Below are positions 9,826 through 18,929 of a DNA stretch of 40,217 nucleotides, in pieces (position 1 is the first letter of the stretch; each line of letters opens with the position of its first letter). The position numbers and the translations under genes were made by a program. The notes beneath the pieces are model-generated. The model saw nothing but the letters and a program-made list of their open reading frames with translations. It was not told the DNA's origin and did not search any database. Source of the stretch: Clostridiaceae bacterium (GTDB lineage: Bacteria; Bacillota; Clostridia; Lachnospirales; Lachnospiraceae); NCBI GenBank assembly GCA_910575585.1, contig CAJTGF010000047.1, forward strand, positions 1-40,217. Reading direction: 5' to 3'.

Positions 9826-9890
9826 GCCTCCACCTACTCCTTTCCTTTCACCCGGTGCCGAAAAATCAGGCTTTCCGTCACCACCGCCTC

Positions 9891-10355
9891 CTATTTCAGT
9901 TCCAGCAGCAATTCGATCTCCACCGGGATATTCCCCGGCAGCACATGAACGCCGATAGCCGACCGGGCCGGAAGTCCCGCCTCCTCCCCGAACACATCCA
10001 GCAAAAGCTTGGACGCTCCGTTGGCCACCTGAGGCTGCTGAAAAAAATCTTCCGCGCTGTTGACAAAGACCAGCATCTTCACCATCCTCTTGATCTTGTT
10101 CAAATCTCCCGTGGCGGCGTGAAGATTGGCCAGAAGGTTTATGGCGCACCTGCGTGCCATCTCCTGCCCTTCCTCAATGGTCAGATCCCTTCCCACCCGG
10201 CCGGTCCGATCCAAAAGCCCTTCCCTTGCGCCTCCTGTTCCGGAGGTATATACCATCTTCTCACTGTAAAATCTCACCGGTGAATAGATCCCCCCCGCCG
10301 GCGTCGGCTTTCCCAGTTCCAGCCCCAGTTCCTTCAATCTCGCGTACACATCCAT
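9891..10355 (-). CDS. RidA/YjgF-family enamine/imine deaminase
   Basis: The 154-residue protein belongs to the RidA (YjgF/YER057c/UK114) family. RidA hydrolyses reactive 2-aminoacrylate-type enamines released by PLP dehydratases. The catalytic Arg lies in GLPARSAIGV (Arg131). An N-terminal YTSGTGG and a C-terminal VPVEIELL-like strand (IPVEIELLLEL) fit the fold. Length slightly exceeds the usual 125-130 residues because of an N-terminal extension, as in the YoaB-like subgroup. It lies directly upstream of the PLP enzyme, so the pair probably forms a make-and-quench unit for an enamine intermediate. Confidence 0.88.
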   Translation of the reverse strand: MDVYARLKELGLELGKPTPAGGIYSPVRFYSEKMVYTSGTGGAREGLLDRTGRVGRDLTIEEGQEMARRCAINLLANLHAATGDLNKIKRMVKMLVFVNSAEDFFQQPQVANGASKLLLDVFGEEAGLPARSAIGVHVLPGNIPVEIELLLELK

Positions 10356-10373
10356 AGATTCGGCCTCCTTTTT

Positions 10374-11045
10374 TCATCCTTCCGTCTTTTCCCCATTGCC
10401 CTTTCGCACGGTCTCCAGATAATTGTAAAATGTATACTTGGATATCCCCAGTACCTCGCAGACCTTTTCCCCTGATTTGGATATGAGAAACGCCCCCTTT
10501 CTGTCAAGAAATTCCAACAGCTGCATCTTATTCTCTTTATTCATCTGGGAAGGCTGCCTCCCTACAAACTGGATCCCCTTCTGCAGAAGATCCTCCAGCA
10601 GATCATGGACATTATCCACGAAGATCTCCTCTGTCTGTTCTTCACTCTCTCCAATATTGTACCGATTATTCTCATGGAGATAATTCTCCAGCCGAATGGA
10701 CTCGGTAATGTCCACATTGACGCACAGAGAATACCGCACCGTCCCCTGATCATCCTTTAAATAGATCGAAGAAGAACGCAGGACCTTTCCGTCCCTGGTA
10801 TTGGTAAAATAATTAAACTTGTCCCCGTTCTTCACGGTCCCCCGGATAACCTCAAGCCCCAGGTTGCTGCCGCAGTCTCCCACCCTCCTTCCTGTGATAT
10901 GCCCGTTGCGGATATCAATGATCGTGCTGTCATAGGGCCTGGACAGATCATGGAGCACCACTTCGCACCTGCTGCCAAACTGCTGCTCCAGCAAATCCAG
11001 TATCTGCTTTAACCATTCTTCCCCTATCTCAAATCTCTCCTCCAT
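10374..11045 (-). CDS. YheO/DauR-like PAS-domain transcriptional regulator
   Basis: The 223-residue product has an N-terminal YheO-type PAS region (about 1-120). Landmarks are CEVVLHDLSRPYDSTIIDIRNGHITGR and a later YSLCVNVDIT segment. An alpha-helical linker follows, then a C-terminal helix-turn-helix of the HTH_22 type with LLEFLDRKGAFLISKSGEKVCEVLGISKYTFYNYL. This is the layout of DauR, which controls D-arginine catabolism in Pseudomonas. It is the first gene of the ten-gene operon and is preceded by AAGGAG. Three direct repeats lie just upstream of its promoter, so it probably binds there and regulates its own operon in response to the imported substrate or a D-amino acid. Confidence 0.85.
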   Translation of the reverse strand: MEERFEIGEEWLKQILDLLEQQFGSRCEVVLHDLSRPYDSTIIDIRNGHITGRRVGDCGSNLGLEVIRGTVKNGDKFNYFTNTRDGKVLRSSSIYLKDDQGTVRYSLCVNVDITESIRLENYLHENNRYNIGESEEQTEEIFVDNVHDLLEDLLQKGIQFVGRQPSQMNKENKMQLLEFLDRKGAFLISKSGEKVCEVLGISKYTFYNYLETVRKGNGEKTEG

Positions 11046-11084
11046 AACAATCTCCTTGCTCGCCTCATTTTCTTTTGTATCTCT

Positions 11085-11113
11085 ATAATAACAGAAAAAA
11101 TGTTAGAAGTAAA
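11085..11113 (-). promoter_or_regulatory. Promoter of the ten-gene D-amino-acid operon
   Basis: On the minus strand a TTTACT -35-like box (11108-11113) and TATTAT -10 box (11085-11090) are 17 bases apart. TG one base upstream of the -10 makes it an extended -10. The weak -35 overlaps the first of three direct repeats, which fits activator-dependent control. Confidence 0.6.
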
Positions 11114-11201
11114 TAACTTTTTGTATGATTTTTACTTATTTTTTGATATTTTAATAACTTTTTGTATGATTACTGCTTTTAAATATAACTTTTTGTCCAA
11201 T
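11112..11201. promoter_or_regulatory. Three phased direct repeats, probable operator of the PAS regulator
   Basis: AATAACTTTTTGTATGATT occurs exactly at 11112-11130 and again at 11153-11171. A third, partial copy (ATAACTTTTTGT) is at 11185-11196. Unit spacings are 41 and 31 bases, near four and three helical turns, so all three would face the same side of the DNA. The array is upstream of the -35 on the minus strand, where an activator would bind. Confidence 0.65.
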
Positions 11202-11221
11202 CACTCCATTTTTTCTCAAAT

Positions 11222-11251
11222 AAAAAAGGTCTTCTGATCATCAGAAAACCT
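11222..11251 (-). terminator. Intrinsic terminator downstream of dusB
   Basis: On the minus strand AGGTTTTCTGAT and ATCAGAAGACCT form a 12-base stem with one U-G pair, followed by TTTTTTATTT. On the plus strand the same position would be an A-C mismatch, which supports leftward use. It ends the dusB transcript after passing through element B. Confidence 0.8.
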
Positions 11252-11265
11252 TTCGTGAAACATGA

Positions 11266-11427
11266 CCTAACCCGGATAAACCGGAACTTTAAATTCGTTA
11301 TGTTGCTGTTTGGTTGAGTGTGCAAAGGGCGGGTTTCGTCGTGAAGCCAGTCAGAGAAGGAGAGATGTGCCGTCCCTCCCGGGCTTCACGACGAAATCCG
11401 CCCATTGCTCACTCAACAATACAGCAC
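11266..11427. repeat. Fold-back element B (minimal palindromic copy)
   Basis: The left end, CCTAACCCGGATAAACCGGA, and the sequence up to GGTTGAGTG near 11320 match element C at 39383-39440 with few changes. Arms at 11302-11348 and 11382-11427 are nearly perfect inverted repeats of about 46 bases, including GGGCGG followed by TTTCGTCGTGAAGCC, which is specific to this copy. The loop carries GCCAGTCAGAGAAGGAGAG (11346-11364), also found at 39882-39900. The outer part of both arms is shared with element C; the inner part is not. It lies about 15 bases past the dusB stop codon. Confidence 0.85.
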
Positions 11428-11442
11428 TTAAAGGTCTAACAA

Positions 11443-12408
11443 TCACCTCACCCGCTCCTCAACCAGCTGCCGCAGACACTCATAACTCTCCGCCTGGTTG
11501 ATCTCATTTCGCAAAGCCGACGAGTGGGCCAGACCTGCGGTATACCAGGAAATATGTTTCCGCATCTCCCGCACGCCCAGATACTCCCCCTGATACGCCA
11601 CCTGCATATCCAGATGCCGCAAAATCTCCTGCCGCACCGTATCGACAGACGGCCCGGGAAGCGTCTGTCCCGTCTCCAGAAAATGGACCAGCTGTGAAAA
11701 GATCCAGGGATTCCCTTTTGCCCCTCTTGCCACCATAACCCCGTCGCACCCGGTCTCTTCCATCAACCGCACCCCGTCTGCGGCTGTAAATACATCCCCG
11801 TTGCCGATAACCGGGATCCTCACAGCCTCCTTTACCTGACGTATGATATCCCAGTCCGCCTTCCCCCCGTAAAACTGTTCCCTGGTACGCCCATGGACCG
11901 CCACGGCGGACACGCCGCAGGCTTCCGCGATCCTGGAAAGCTCCACCGCATTGACTTTAGAATCGTCAAACCCTTTGCGGATCTTAATCGTCACCGGCTT
12001 TCGCACCTTCCTGACCATGGCCGTCAAAATCCGCTCCACCAGCCGGGGATCCTTCATCAGAGCCGATCCTTCCCCATTATTCACCACCTTAGGCACAGGG
12101 CAGCCCATATTAAGGTCGATCCACGCGTAAGGACCGTCCTCCACCTGGGCTGCCATCTCGCTTACGATATCCGGGTCCGAGCCAAACAGCTGCAAGGCCA
12201 CCGGCCCCTCCCCAGGCCCCACCTCCATAAGAGTCTTTGTATTCCGGTTCTTATACAAAATGGCCTTGGCGCTGACCATCTCCGTGTAGGCCAAACCGCA
12301 CCCCTGCTCTCTGCACAGCATCCGAAAGGGCCTGTCTGTCACCCCTGCCATAGGCGCCAGGATAAAGGGATTATCCGTCTCCACATTTCCAATCCGTAAG
12401 GTCCTCAA
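11443..12408 (-). CDS. dusB: tRNA-dihydrouridine synthase (DusB-like)
   Basis: The 321-residue flavoenzyme reduces uridines to dihydrouridine in tRNA. It has the N-terminal FMN-barrel motif APMAGVTDRPFR, the substrate and active-site segment DLNMGCPVPKVV with catalytic Cys103, KIRKGFDD, VHGRTREQFYGGKADW, and the phosphate-binding IGNGDV and VMVARGAKGNPW segments. The start codon is TTG, overlapping the preceding stop as TTGA, with GGAGGG eight bases upstream. No in-frame ATG gives a full-length N-terminus. Coupling to the small upstream gene is therefore expected. Element B lies directly after the stop. Confidence 0.93.
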   Translation of the reverse strand: MRTLRIGNVETDNPFILAPMAGVTDRPFRMLCREQGCGLAYTEMVSAKAILYKNRNTKTLMEVGPGEGPVALQLFGSDPDIVSEMAAQVEDGPYAWIDLNMGCPVPKVVNNGEGSALMKDPRLVERILTAMVRKVRKPVTIKIRKGFDDSKVNAVELSRIAEACGVSAVAVHGRTREQFYGGKADWDIIRQVKEAVRIPVIGNGDVFTAADGVRLMEETGCDGVMVARGAKGNPWIFSQLVHFLETGQTLPGPSVDTVRQEILRHLDMQVAYQGEYLGVREMRKHISWYTAGLAHSSALRNEINQAESYECLRQLVEERVR

Positions 12409-12782
12409 CTGTCCTGCCCTCCTAACCCTTCCAAAATCTCCCCGCTGCCGAAAACCTTCTCCCCCATAAAAAACACCCGGTAAAACAGTTCCAATGACTC
12501 CAGAAGCTGACGTTTCTCCATCTGATACTGTTTGATCTTCAGCACGCTGCCGATCTCGTCAAACAGATAATCCCCCTCATCAGACGTCACCGCAAACTCC
12601 AGATTTCCCTCCCTGTCAAACTCCATGGTCAAAACGCCGCCTACATCCTCGGTGTACAGGACACACAGGACCTTAAGCTCCTGACGGATGCTCTCCGGCA
12701 AAGCCGAAAACTTTTCATTAAAATAAAACTTCTGCTCATAAGAGCTGGCGCCGCAGAGCACCACACGCTCCTCCATATCCAT
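12405..12782 (-). CDS. Small conserved Lachnospiraceae protein of unknown function (DUF6145-like)
   Basis: The product is about 125 residues and I cannot assign it a function. It is acidic and soluble, with no signal peptide or membrane span. An N-terminal MDMEERVVLCGASSYEQKFYFN is followed by a beta-rich middle (VLYTEDVGGVLTMEFD..GNLEFAV) and a C-terminal helix. I recall similar proteins next to dusB in Lachnospiraceae labelled DUF6145, but this is memory, not a search. The start at 12782 has an AAGGAAGG ribosome site; an open extension to 12803 lacks one. It is translationally coupled to dusB. Confidence 0.7.
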   Translation of the reverse strand: MDMEERVVLCGASSYEQKFYFNEKFSALPESIRQELKVLCVLYTEDVGGVLTMEFDREGNLEFAVTSDEGDYLFDEIGSVLKIKQYQMEKRQLLESLELFYRVFFMGEKVFGSGEILEGLGGQDS

Positions 12783-12855
12783 ATAACCTTCCTTCCAACC
12801 CAAAAGAAAGGCCCCTGCCTATGAAAGCGGAACCTTCCTGTGTCTGATCTTTTGC

Positions 12856-12886
12856 AACAGTTCAGATAACCCTTGAACTGTTATGA
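12856..12886. other. Stem-loop after pfkA
   Basis: AACAGTTCA and TGAACTGTT form a perfect nine-base stem with a nine-base loop just after the pfkA stop. No U-run follows on either strand, so it is not a clear terminator. It could be an RNA 3'-end processing or stability element between pfkA and the small gene before dusB. Confidence 0.5.
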
Positions 12887-12892
12887 CTTTTC

Positions 12893-13984
<1,092 letters not shown>

Positions 13985-13993
13985 TCAATTTCC

Positions 13994-16900
13994 TTAGACT
14001 TTCAACCCTTTTTGTACTGCTCTGACATTTTTTTCACCAAGAATTTTTGTAAGCGTTTCCAAAAGGGCGGTGTCGCAGCTGACATTCCAGTTGGCAGGCA
14101 GGATCTTCTTGGCCCTCTCCTTTGACAGCCAGATGACCACCTGGTCAGACCCCTCGCTGGCCTTTAGACATTCCATCACCGGCCCCACGGACTTGTCGTA
14201 AGCCGCCTTGTCCTCAAACTGCAGCCACAGCTGCTTAGGCAGCCTTTCAAAAGGCGTTACCCGCTCGCAGATCAATTTCCCCACCGGGTCCTCCCCTATG
14301 GACACCCGGCCGGATATAAACACCTTAGACTCCTCTGCCAGAATATCCCGGTTCTTCTCATAATCCTTGGGAAACACCAAAACTTCCACCGATCCTGCCA
14401 AGTCCTCGATGGTGATAAACGCCATCATCTGATTGGTCCTGGTGATCTTGGTCACCTTGCCCGTGATGATGCCGCCGATGGTCACCCTGGAATTGTCCTC
14501 CGCCTTTGCCCGCTCCGTCTCCTCATCCACCACAAAGTCCGACGAAACCGCCGTCACACAGGACCGCCACAAAGCCTCAAAAGCCTCCAAAGGATGACCG
14601 CTGACGTAGATGCCCAAAGTTTCCTTTTCAAAAGCCAGAAGCTCCTCCTTGCGAAACTCCTCCACATTAGGAAACGTGATCTGAAAATTCTGCTTCTCCT
14701 CCTCGGACACAAAATCAAACAGGGACATCTGCCCCTCCATGGCATTTTTCTTCTCCTTGTTTTTGTGTTCCAGCATCTCCGGCGCCACCATTACCTTCTG
14801 ACGCCGGTTCCCCGGAAGGCTGTCCAGGGCCCCGGACTTAATAAAATTCTCCAGCGTCCGCCGGTTCACTTCCTTATTGCTCATCCGCTCCACAAACTCG
14901 TCCATGGTGCGGAACGGCCCGTTTTTCGTCCTCTCTGTCACAATGGACTCCACCACAGACCTGCCCACGCTCTTAATGGCCGACAGCCCGTAGCGGATAG
15001 CCTGTCCGGACACCGAAAACCCGCTGCCGCCCTCGTTGATATCCGGAGGCAGGATCGGGATCCCCATCTGACGGCATGTAAGGATATATTCCGCGCTTTT
15101 GTTCCCGTTGTCGATCACCGAGGTCATCAGCGCCGCCATAAACTCCTTGGGATAATAGTATTTCAGGTACGCCGTCTGATAGGCCACCACCGCGTAGCAG
15201 GCAGCATGGGACTTGTTAAAAGCATAGCTGGCAAAATCCGTCATCTCGTCAAAGATGTGGTTGGCGGTCTTCTCGTCAATGCCGTTGTTGACACAGCCCT
15301 TAACCCCCTCTTGCGCATTGCCGTAGACAAAGTTCTGCCTTTCCTTCTCCATCACCGACGCCTTTTTCTTGGACATGGCCCTGCGCACCAGATCGCTTCT
15401 GCCAAGGGTATAACCTGCCAGGTCCCGGACGATCTGCATCACCTGCTCCTGGTATACGATACACCCGTAGGTGGAATTTAAGATAGGCTCCAGCTGCGGA
15501 CAGTCATAGGTTACGGACGCCTGCTGATTCTTGCCTTTCAGATACTTGGGGATAAAATCCATGGGGCCCGGCCGGTACAGGGAGATCCCGGCGATGATGT
15601 CCTCCAGGTTCTGGGGCTTTAACTCTTTCATAAACCCTTTCATCCCGCTGCTTTCCAACTGGAACACCCCGTCGTCCTTCCCTGTGCCGATGGAATCCAG
15701 AACTTTTTTATCATTAAAATCAATCTTATCAATATCCAGCTCAATGCCCTGGTTTTTCTTCACCTGCTCCACTGCGTCCTGGATCACGGTCAGGGTCCGG
15801 AGGCCCAGAAAATCCATTTTCAAAAGCCCCAATTCCTCCAAAGTGGTCATGGTGAACTGGGTGGTTATGGTCCCGTCCTGGGCTCTTGAAAGAGGCACAT
15901 AGTTGTCCACTGCCGTACGGCTGATAACCACCCCCGCCGCGTGCATGGACGTATGCCTGGGAAGCCCCTCCAGCCGTCTGGACATGTCCACAAGGTACTT
16001 TACCTCCTCATCCTCGGCATAGGCTTTCTTAAGGTCAGGGCTGACCTTAAGGGCTTTCTCCAGGGTGATGCCAAGATCCTTAGGGATCATCTTGGCCACG
16101 GCGTCGCATTTGGCAAAGGGCATGTCCAGCACCCGCCCCACGTCCCGCACCACGCCTCTGGCCGCCAGCGTACCAAAAGTCACGATCTGCACCACCTGGT
16201 CTTTCCCGTACTTTTCCACCACATAGTCGATGACCTCCTGACGCCGCTCATAGCAGAAGTCAATATCGATATCCGGCATGGACACCCGCTCCGGGTTAAG
16301 GAAACGCTCAAACAGCAGGTTATATCGGATAGGGTCGATGTTGGTGATCTCCAGGCAGTAGGACACGATGCTCCCCGCCGCGGACCCCCTCCCCGGCCCT
16401 ACCATGATGCCGTTTGACCGGGCAAAATGGATAAAATCCCACACGATCAGAAAATAGTCCACATACCCCATGGTGTGGATCACATCCAGCTCATAATCAA
16501 GCCTTTTTCTAAGAGTCCCGTCATCCTTGGGATACCGCCTGGCCATGCCCTCATCGCACAGCTTGTTCAGATACCCCCAGGAATCATACCCGTCCGGCAC
16601 GTCAAATCTCGGCAGCTTTGTGACCCCGAACTCAATCTCCACATTGCACCGTTGGGCGATCTTGTGGGTGTTGTCCAAAGCCTCCTGGGCATAGGGAAAC
16701 AGAGCCCGCATCTCCTCCTCGGACTTTACGTAAAACTGTCCCCCCTCATAGCGCATACGGTTCTCGTCAGCCACCTTCTTCCCTGTCTGGATACACAAAA
16801 GGATGTCATGGGGGACGGCGTCATCTGCCAGCGTATAGTGGATGTCATTGGTAGCCGCCAGCTGGATCCCCAGATCCCTGGAAAGGCGCAGAAGAGCCTG

Positions 16901-17461
16901 GTTCACCGTCTTCTGGGCCGGGATCCCGTGGTCTTGCAGTTCCAGGAAAAAATTTCCCTTCCCGAAGATCCCCTCATACCGCAGTGCCGCCTCCCTGGCC
17001 TGCTGGTACAGCCCTCTTTCCAGATACTTCTGAACCTCGCCCGCAAGACACGCGGAAAGGCAGATGATTCCTTCATGGAACGTCTCAAGGACCTCATAGT
17101 CCACCCTGGGCTTATAGTAAAAACCGTCAACAAACCCTTTGGACACGATCTTCATCAGATTCTCATAACCTTTATTAGTTTCCGCCAGCAGCACCAGATG
17201 GTAATACCTGTCCTCCCCGCTGACCGTCTCCCTGTCAAACCGGGAACCGGGCGCCACATAAACCTCGCAGCCAATGATGGGCTTTATCCCCGCCTCCTTG
17301 GCTGCCCGGTAAAAATCAATGACCCCGTACATGGCTCCATGGTCCGTAATGGCCATACTGTCCATGCCAAGCTCCCTGGCCCTGGCCGCCAGCTCCTTGA
17401 TCTTACAGGAACCGTCCAGAAGGCTGTATTCCGTATGGACATGCAGATGTGTAAATGCCAT
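13994..17461 (-). CDS. dnaE: DNA polymerase III alpha subunit, DnaE type
   Basis: The 1155-residue polymerase begins with the PHP domain (FTHLHVHTEYSLLDGSCKI). The palm domain carries the catalytic aspartates PDIDIDFCYERR near residue 400, preceded by GPGRGSAAGSIVSYCL. The fingers/tau-binding region follows, then helix-hairpin-helix and an OB fold near 1000 (VTIGGIITGKVTKI). Length is normal for DnaE1. GGAGGAG precedes the ATG. A terminator (17528-17585) separates it from the upstream whiA/HPr-like run, and an extended -10 promoter is present, so it is probably transcribed independently. Confidence 0.96.
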   Translation of the reverse strand: MAFTHLHVHTEYSLLDGSCKIKELAARARELGMDSMAITDHGAMYGVIDFYRAAKEAGIKPIIGCEVYVAPGSRFDRETVSGEDRYYHLVLLAETNKGYENLMKIVSKGFVDGFYYKPRVDYEVLETFHEGIICLSACLAGEVQKYLERGLYQQAREAALRYEGIFGKGNFFLELQDHGIPAQKTVNQALLRLSRDLGIQLAATNDIHYTLADDAVPHDILLCIQTGKKVADENRMRYEGGQFYVKSEEEMRALFPYAQEALDNTHKIAQRCNVEIEFGVTKLPRFDVPDGYDSWGYLNKLCDEGMARRYPKDDGTLRKRLDYELDVIHTMGYVDYFLIVWDFIHFARSNGIMVGPGRGSAAGSIVSYCLEITNIDPIRYNLLFERFLNPERVSMPDIDIDFCYERRQEVIDYVVEKYGKDQVVQIVTFGTLAARGVVRDVGRVLDMPFAKCDAVAKMIPKDLGITLEKALKVSPDLKKAYAEDEEVKYLVDMSRRLEGLPRHTSMHAAGVVISRTAVDNYVPLSRAQDGTITTQFTMTTLEELGLLKMDFLGLRTLTVIQDAVEQVKKNQGIELDIDKIDFNDKKVLDSIGTGKDDGVFQLESSGMKGFMKELKPQNLEDIIAGISLYRPGPMDFIPKYLKGKNQQASVTYDCPQLEPILNSTYGCIVYQEQVMQIVRDLAGYTLGRSDLVRRAMSKKKASVMEKERQNFVYGNAQEGVKGCVNNGIDEKTANHIFDEMTDFASYAFNKSHAACYAVVAYQTAYLKYYYPKEFMAALMTSVIDNGNKSAEYILTCRQMGIPILPPDINEGGSGFSVSGQAIRYGLSAIKSVGRSVVESIVTERTKNGPFRTMDEFVERMSNKEVNRRTLENFIKSGALDSLPGNRRQKVMVAPEMLEHKNKEKKNAMEGQMSLFDFVSEEEKQNFQITFPNVEEFRKEELLAFEKETLGIYVSGHPLEAFEALWRSCVTAVSSDFVVDEETERAKAEDNSRVTIGGIITGKVTKITRTNQMMAFITIEDLAGSVEVLVFPKDYEKNRDILAEESKVFISGRVSIGEDPVGKLICERVTPFERLPKQLWLQFEDKAAYDKSVGPVMECLKASEGSDQVVIWLSKERAKKILPANWNVSCDTALLETLTKILGEKNVRAVQKGLKV

Positions 17462-17491
17462 GGTGTCTCCTCCGTTTTTTTCTCTGGTAAA

Positions 17492-17519
17492 AGTATACCA
17501 TACTTTCCCTCAATTTGCA
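17492..17519 (-). promoter_or_regulatory. Extended -10 promoter for dnaE
   Basis: On the minus strand TATACT (17492-17497) is preceded by TGG, giving an extended -10. A weak TGCAAA lies 16 bases upstream at 17514-17519. The transcript would start just after the upstream terminator and about 25-30 bases before the dnaE ATG. Confidence 0.5.
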
Positions 17520-17527
17520 TTCTTTTC

Positions 17528-17585
17528 CAAATAAAAACAAGGCCAGGCAGATCCGTCCCTTCTCAACGCGCCTGCCCGGCCTGTC
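17528..17585 (-). terminator. Intrinsic terminator after the HPr-like gene
   Basis: On the minus strand AGGCCGGGCAG and CTGCCTGGCCT pair in a GC-rich stem of about 11 bases with a loop of about 20, followed by TGTTTTTATTT. It ends the long uvrC-to-HPr-like transcript before dnaE. Confidence 0.8.
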
Positions 17586-17664
17586 CCTATGTATTCTATG
17601 CCTTGATCTTATCTGTCCCCCAAAGATCCTTCCTTCGCTTAACCATCCTCTATGCTTACGGGCT

Positions 17665-17919
17665 TCATCCCACCGTCAAATACTTCTCGATGCCGGCCAC
17701 GGCGTTCTCCTCGTCGGCGCCCTCCGCCGTCACGATGACCTGTTCCCCGGCTGTCAGCCCCAGGGTCATCATTCCCATGATGCTTTTGGCATTTACCCGC
17801 CTGGAATCACATTCCACATAGATGCTGCTGTCATACTGACTGGCTACCTGGACCAGCATGGCCACCGGCCTTGCCTCCAGCCCCGATTCCAGTTCGATCG
17901 TAATCGTTCTTCTTATCAT
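17665..17919 (-). CDS. Crh-like HPr paralogue lacking the active-site histidine
   Basis: The 84-residue HPr-fold protein keeps the regulatory serine, Ser46, in NAKSIMGMMTLGL, but has Glu at position 15 (SGLEARPVA) where HPr has the phosphorylated His15. It therefore cannot relay phosphate from Enzyme I but can be phosphorylated by HPr kinase. This is the pattern of Bacillus Crh, which has Gln15, and points to a CcpA co-regulator role in catabolite repression. The neighbours whiA and rapZ match the Bacillus yvcJ-yvcL-crh order. The start at 17919 is used because the upstream ATG at 17934 lies inside the AGGAGGAGA ribosome site. Confidence 0.88.
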   Translation of the reverse strand: MIRRTITIELESGLEARPVAMLVQVASQYDSSIYVECDSRRVNAKSIMGMMTLGLTAGEQVIVTAEGADEENAVAGIEKYLTVG

Positions 17920-17958
17920 AATTCTCCTCCTCATTCCTTTGAACGGCCACAGGCCATT

Positions 17959-18915
17959 CTACGCCCCGCCTTTCTCCCGCAGTTCTTCCGCCAGGATACT
18001 CAGCTTTCTGAGACGGTGGTTCACTCCTGATTTCCCCACAACGGGGTCCAGCGCTTCTCCCAATTCTTTAAGGGATGCTTCCGGCCGCTCCAGGCGAAGT
18101 TTCGCTATCTGGCAAAGCCCTTCGGGAAGCTGTTCCAAGCCAATCATATCCCTTATGAAGACAATGTCCTCCATCTGCTTCACAGCCGCTGACACAGTCT
18201 TATTGATGTTGGCTGTCTCGCAGTTTACCTGCCGATTGACGCTTCCGCGCATCTCTTTCAAAATCCGGATGTTCTCCAGCTCCATAAGCGCCACAGGAGC
18301 CTCCATCACGTTAAGGAGATTTACAATCTGGCTGCCCTCCTTGACATAAACCACGAAATATTTTTTCCTCTTCACGATCCTGGCGTCCATATCAAAAGTT
18401 GCCATGATGTCCTGAAGCTGCCTGGCCTTGGCCTGGGCAGTGCAGGCGATCTCATAATGGTAAAACTTCTCCGGGTCGCTTATGGACCCTGCCGCCAGAA
18501 ACGCGCCCCGCAAGAATGCCCGCCTGCAGCATGGGTTCTGGACCACCAGATTTCCCACCACAGACAAGTTCTCGCCGATCTCCCCATGCTCATCCAAAAG
18601 CCTTGCGGCAAGGAGCACCCTCCTGGCATCTTCGTCCTCTAAGACCGACACCTGAAACGAAGGTTTCTTGTTCAGATAAGCATTGCGGCGGATGACAATA
18701 TCCGTACTTATATTAAATGTTTTTTTCAATAATGTAAAGTACTTTCTTGCAACAGCTGCGTTTTCCGTGGTGATCCAGATGCGCAGCCTGTCTTCCTCGT
18801 CAATCTCTATCTTGCCGCAAAGGCTTAAGATGGCCGCTGTTTCCGCTATCTGACAGTGCCTGGCAGGGCTTAACTGCCTGGACAGCTCCTCCTTTACCCT
18901 GGAAGAAAATGACAT
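17959..18915 (-). CDS. whiA: WhiA, DNA-binding regulator
   Basis: The 318-residue protein has an N-terminal LAGLIDADG-like homing-endonuclease fold without nuclease activity, beginning MSFSSRVKEELSRQ as usual for WhiA. CRRAFLRGAFLAAGS is the conserved central motif. A C-terminal helix-turn-helix follows with ANINKTVSAAVKQMEDI and ERPEASLKELGEALDPVVGKSGVNHRLRKL. In Firmicutes WhiA affects cell division and chromosome segregation. It starts 14 bases after rapZ and is followed closely by the HPr-like gene. Confidence 0.95.
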   Translation of the reverse strand: MSFSSRVKEELSRQLSPARHCQIAETAAILSLCGKIEIDEEDRLRIWITTENAAVARKYFTLLKKTFNISTDIVIRRNAYLNKKPSFQVSVLEDEDARRVLLAARLLDEHGEIGENLSVVGNLVVQNPCCRRAFLRGAFLAAGSISDPEKFYHYEIACTAQAKARQLQDIMATFDMDARIVKRKKYFVVYVKEGSQIVNLLNVMEAPVALMELENIRILKEMRGSVNRQVNCETANINKTVSAAVKQMEDIVFIRDMIGLEQLPEGLCQIAKLRLERPEASLKELGEALDPVVGKSGVNHRLRKLSILAEELREKGGA

Positions 18916-18929
18916 GGCGCCCGCCCCCT

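Noticed and set aside
9826-10149. A 108-residue N-terminal extension of the threonine-synthase-like protein
   Set aside because: It is Gly/Arg-rich, overlaps ridA in another frame, and a start with good ribosome site at 9825 gives the normal N-terminus.
12856-12886. Terminator after pfkA
   Set aside because: The stem is perfect but no U-run follows on either strand, so it is listed only as a stem-loop.
16427-17821. A 464-codon open frame on the plus strand across dnaE
   Set aside because: It is the antisense shadow of dnaE and lacks a ribosome site and recognisable domains. The same applies to the long plus-strand frames at 1553-2494 and 4737-5744.
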